Source of the DNA: Stomoxys calcitrans
Lineage: Eukaryota; Arthropoda; Insecta; Diptera; Muscidae
Direction: 5' to 3'
DNA: 64,000 bases
Assembly (NCBI RefSeq): GCF_963082655.1
Contig: NC_081553.1
Span: 151,707,990 to 151,771,989, forward strand
The translations under genes were made by a program, and so were the position numbers. The notes under the pieces are model-generated. The model had not been told where the DNA came from and did not search any database. It worked only from the letters and a program-made list of their open reading frames with translations. Below, in pieces: positions 61,601 through 64,000 of this stretch (the stretch's first letter is position 1; every line of letters starts with the position of its first letter).

Positions 61601-64000
61601 CCAACAAAAAATTATACTATATCTCGGAAACGGTAAGAGCTAGATTGACAAAACCAGTATGGAATTGTAGATATTATTATTGGCTTTCAAATGAATCAAT
61701 CCGATTGCAAATCGCTTAAGTCGTTTCCGAGAAAATCGAAAATTACATATTCCATCCGCACAAGTCAATTCCAGAATGAACCAACATAAAATTATACTAT
61801 ATCGCGGAAACTGTGAGTGCTAGTTAGACAAAACCAGTATGGAATTGTAGATATTGTTATTGGCTTTCAAATGAATCAATCCGATTTCAAATCGCTTAAG
61901 TCGTTCCCGAAAAAATCGAAAATTACATATTCCATCTGCACAAGTTACTTCCAGAAAGACCAAACCTAAACATAATCAATATCTCGGAAACGGTAAGTGC
62001 TAGGTAGACAAAACCAGTATGGAATTGTAGATATTATTATTGGCTTTCAAATGAATCAATCAGATTGCAAATCGCTTAGGTCGTTTCCGAGAAAAACGAA
62101 AATTACATATTCCATCCGCACAAGTCACTTCCAGAATGAACCAACATAAAATTATACTATATCTCGGAAACGGTAAGAGCTAGATTGACAAAACCAGTAT
62201 GGAATTGTAGATATTGTTATTGGCTTTCAAATGAATCAATCCGATTGCAAATCGCTTAAGTCGTTTCCGAGAAAAACGAAAATTACATATTCCATCCACA
62301 CAAGTCACTTCCAGAATGACCCAACCTAAAAATAATCTATATCTAGGAAACGGTAAGACCTAGGTAGACAAAACCAGTATGGAATTGTAAATATTATTAT
62401 TGGCTTTCAAATGAATCAATTCGAATGCATATCGCTTAAGTCGTTTCCGAGAAAAACGAAAATTACATATTCCATCCGCACAAGTCACTTCCAGAATGAA
62501 CCAACATAAAATTATACTATATCGCGGAAACTGTGAGTGCTAGGTAGACAAAACCAATATGAAATTGTAGATATTATTATTGGCTTTCAAATGAATCAAT
62601 CCGATTGCAAATCGTTTAAGTCGTTTCCGAGAAAAACTAAATTACATATTCCAACCGCACAAGTCACTTCCAGAATGAACCAACAAAAAATTATACTATA
62701 TCTCGGAAACGGTAAGATCTAGATTGACAAAACCAGTATGGAATTGTAGATATTATTATTGGCTTTCAAATGAATCAATCCGATTGCAAATCGCTTAAGT
62801 CGTTTCCGAGAAAATCGAAAATTACATATTCCATCCACACAAGTCACTTCCAGAATGACCCAACCTAAAAATAATCTATATCTCGGAAACTGTGAGTGCT
62901 AGGTATATAAAACCAGTATGGAATTGTAGATATTATTATTGGCTTTTAAATAAATCAATCCGATTGCAAATCGTTTAAGTCGTTTCCGAGAAAAACGAAA
63001 ATTACATATTCCATCCGCACAAGTCACTTCCAGAATGAACCAACATAAAATTATTCTATATCTTTGAAACTGTGAGTGCTAGGTAGACAAAACCAGTATA
63101 AAATTGTAGATATTTTTATTGGCTTTCAAATGAATCAATCCGATTGCAAATCGCTTAAGTCGTTTCCGAGAAAAACGAAAATTATGTATTCCATCCGCAC
63201 AAGTCACTTCCAGAATGAACCAACAAAAAATTATTCTATATCTCGGAAACTGTGAGTGCTAGGTAGACAAAACCAGTATGGAATTGTAAATATTATTATT
63301 GGCTTTCAAATGAATCAATTCGATTGCAAATCGCTTAAGTCGTTTCCGAGAAAAACGAAAATTACATATTCCATCCGCACAAGTCACTTCCAGAATGAAC
63401 CAACATAAAATTATACTATATCGCGGAAACTGTGAGTGCTAGGTAGACAAAACCAGTATGAAATTGTAGATATTATTATTGGCTTTCAAATGAATCAATC
63501 CGGTTGCAAATCGTTTAAGTCGTTTCCGAGAAAAACGAAAATTACATATTCCATCCGCACAAGTCACTTCCAGAATGAACCAACATAAAACTATACTATA
63601 TCTCGGAAACGGTAAGAGCTAGATTGACAAAACCAGTATGGAATTGTAAATATTATTATTGGCTTTCAAATGAATCAATTCGAATGCAAATCGCTTAAGT
63701 CGTTTCCGAGAAAAACGAAAATTACATATTCCATCCGCACAAGTCACTTCCAGAATGAACCAACATAAAATTATACTATATCGCGGAAACTGTGAGTGCT
63801 AGGTAGACGAAACCAGTATAGAATTGTAGATATTATTATTGGCTTTCAAATGAATCAATCCGATTGCAAATCGCTTAAGTCGTTTCCGAGAAAAACTAAA
63901 TTACATATTCCAACCGCACAAGTCACTTCCAGAATGAACCAACAAAAAATTATACTATATCTCGGAAACGGTAAGAGCTATATTGACAAAACCAGTATGG
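55641..64000. repeat. Diverged satellite domain at right edge
   Basis: The same 180-bp satellite, but with its own set of variants: TATCGCGGAAAC, ATCTTTGAAAC, ATCTAGGAAAC, CCAATATGAAATTG, AAACTAAATTACATATTCCAA, CCACACAAGTC, TTCAAATCGCTTAAGTCGTTCCCGAAA. The 149-bp type and the typical 179-bp lineage are absent. Monomers differ more from each other than those in the main array, which fits an older or less homogenised array flank. There is no non-satellite sequence up to the window end. Confidence 0.9.
56945..61978. repeat. Higher-order repeat: two tandem 2,517-bp units (14 monomers)
   Basis: Unit 1 (about 56945-59461) and unit 2 (about 59462-61978) match at a constant 2,517 bp. Markers are CAGAAAGACC (57458/59975), TCAGATTGC, GAATAAATCCAATTG, CATTCACACAAG, ATACCATATCGCGG, and ACTAAATTACATATTCCAA monomers spaced 539 and 1,439 bp. 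A shortened third copy follows at an offset of 1,618 bp (five monomers fewer): for example 60919 corresponds to 62537. The 2,517-bp length equals 14 monomers minus three bases, matching three one-base deletions in AAACTAAATTAC. Confidence 0.88.

Noticed and set aside
56963..62722. Repeated 61-residue open frames starting at GTG in satellite monomers (also at 8632, 20432, 32112, 36456 and 39481)
   Set aside because: They recur once per suitable monomer, start at GTG, have no family resemblance and break with every monomer-type change. They are chance frames in the satellite.
1..64000. CRISPR array
   Set aside because: Regular repetition is present, but there are no unique spacers: the whole 180 bp is conserved, and the context is eukaryotic.
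1..64000. Ribosomal DNA, tRNA clusters, histone repeats or telomeric repeats
   Set aside because: The monomer lacks any rRNA or tRNA core, coding frame or short telomeric motif. It is a noncoding satellite throughout.

Overview
The window is almost entirely one tandemly repeated satellite DNA, interrupted once by a Tc1/mariner-type transposon and once by a 200-N assembly gap. There is no intact protein-coding gene, no RNA gene and no bacterial-style gene arrangement. The DNA is eukaryotic: it is an AT-rich array of about 180-bp monomers (roughly 345-350 of them, all in the same orientation) with multi-kilobase higher-order repeats, plus a Tc1-like element with a TA target-site duplication. 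The CAAAATG start context of the transposase and the overall composition fit an insect or other invertebrate best, but the species cannot be fixed from the sequence. A pericentromeric or centromeric heterochromatin location is inferred, not shown.

Layout. 1-3178: satellite. 3179-4817: a 1,639-bp Tc1-like element on the + strand with 27-bp perfect terminal inverted repeats, an inner direct repeat at each end (IR/DR architecture), and one transposase reading frame (3527-4555) broken only by a single in-frame TAA. 4820-28251: satellite arranged in nested higher-order repeats (units near 1,439, 2,988 and 6,325-6,332 bp). 28252-28451: 200 N; both flanks continue one monomer in perfect register. 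28452-about 55.6 kb: satellite with units near 4.16 kb, 3,025 bp, 1,767 bp and 8,358 bp. About 55.6-64.0 kb: the same satellite in a more diverged form with its own 2,517-bp (14-monomer) unit. The array runs off both ends of the window.

How it works together. Several monomer types alternate in fixed order: a 180-bp standard form, a 179-bp form with linked substitutions, and a 149-bp form lacking one 31-bp block. The order of types, shared private indels and sharp junctions show repeated segmental duplication of multi-monomer blocks (unequal exchange or amplification), not monomer-by-monomer drift. The transposon sits in one of three closely related blocks. The matching sites in the other two (31146-31147 and 35309-35310) are clean empty sites, so the insertion is most simply younger than those block duplications. 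The most notable points are the nested higher-order repeat structure, the recurrent 31-bp deletion monomer, the inverted CTCGGAAAC/GTTTCCGAG pair in nearly every monomer, and the gap that appears to have zero true length.
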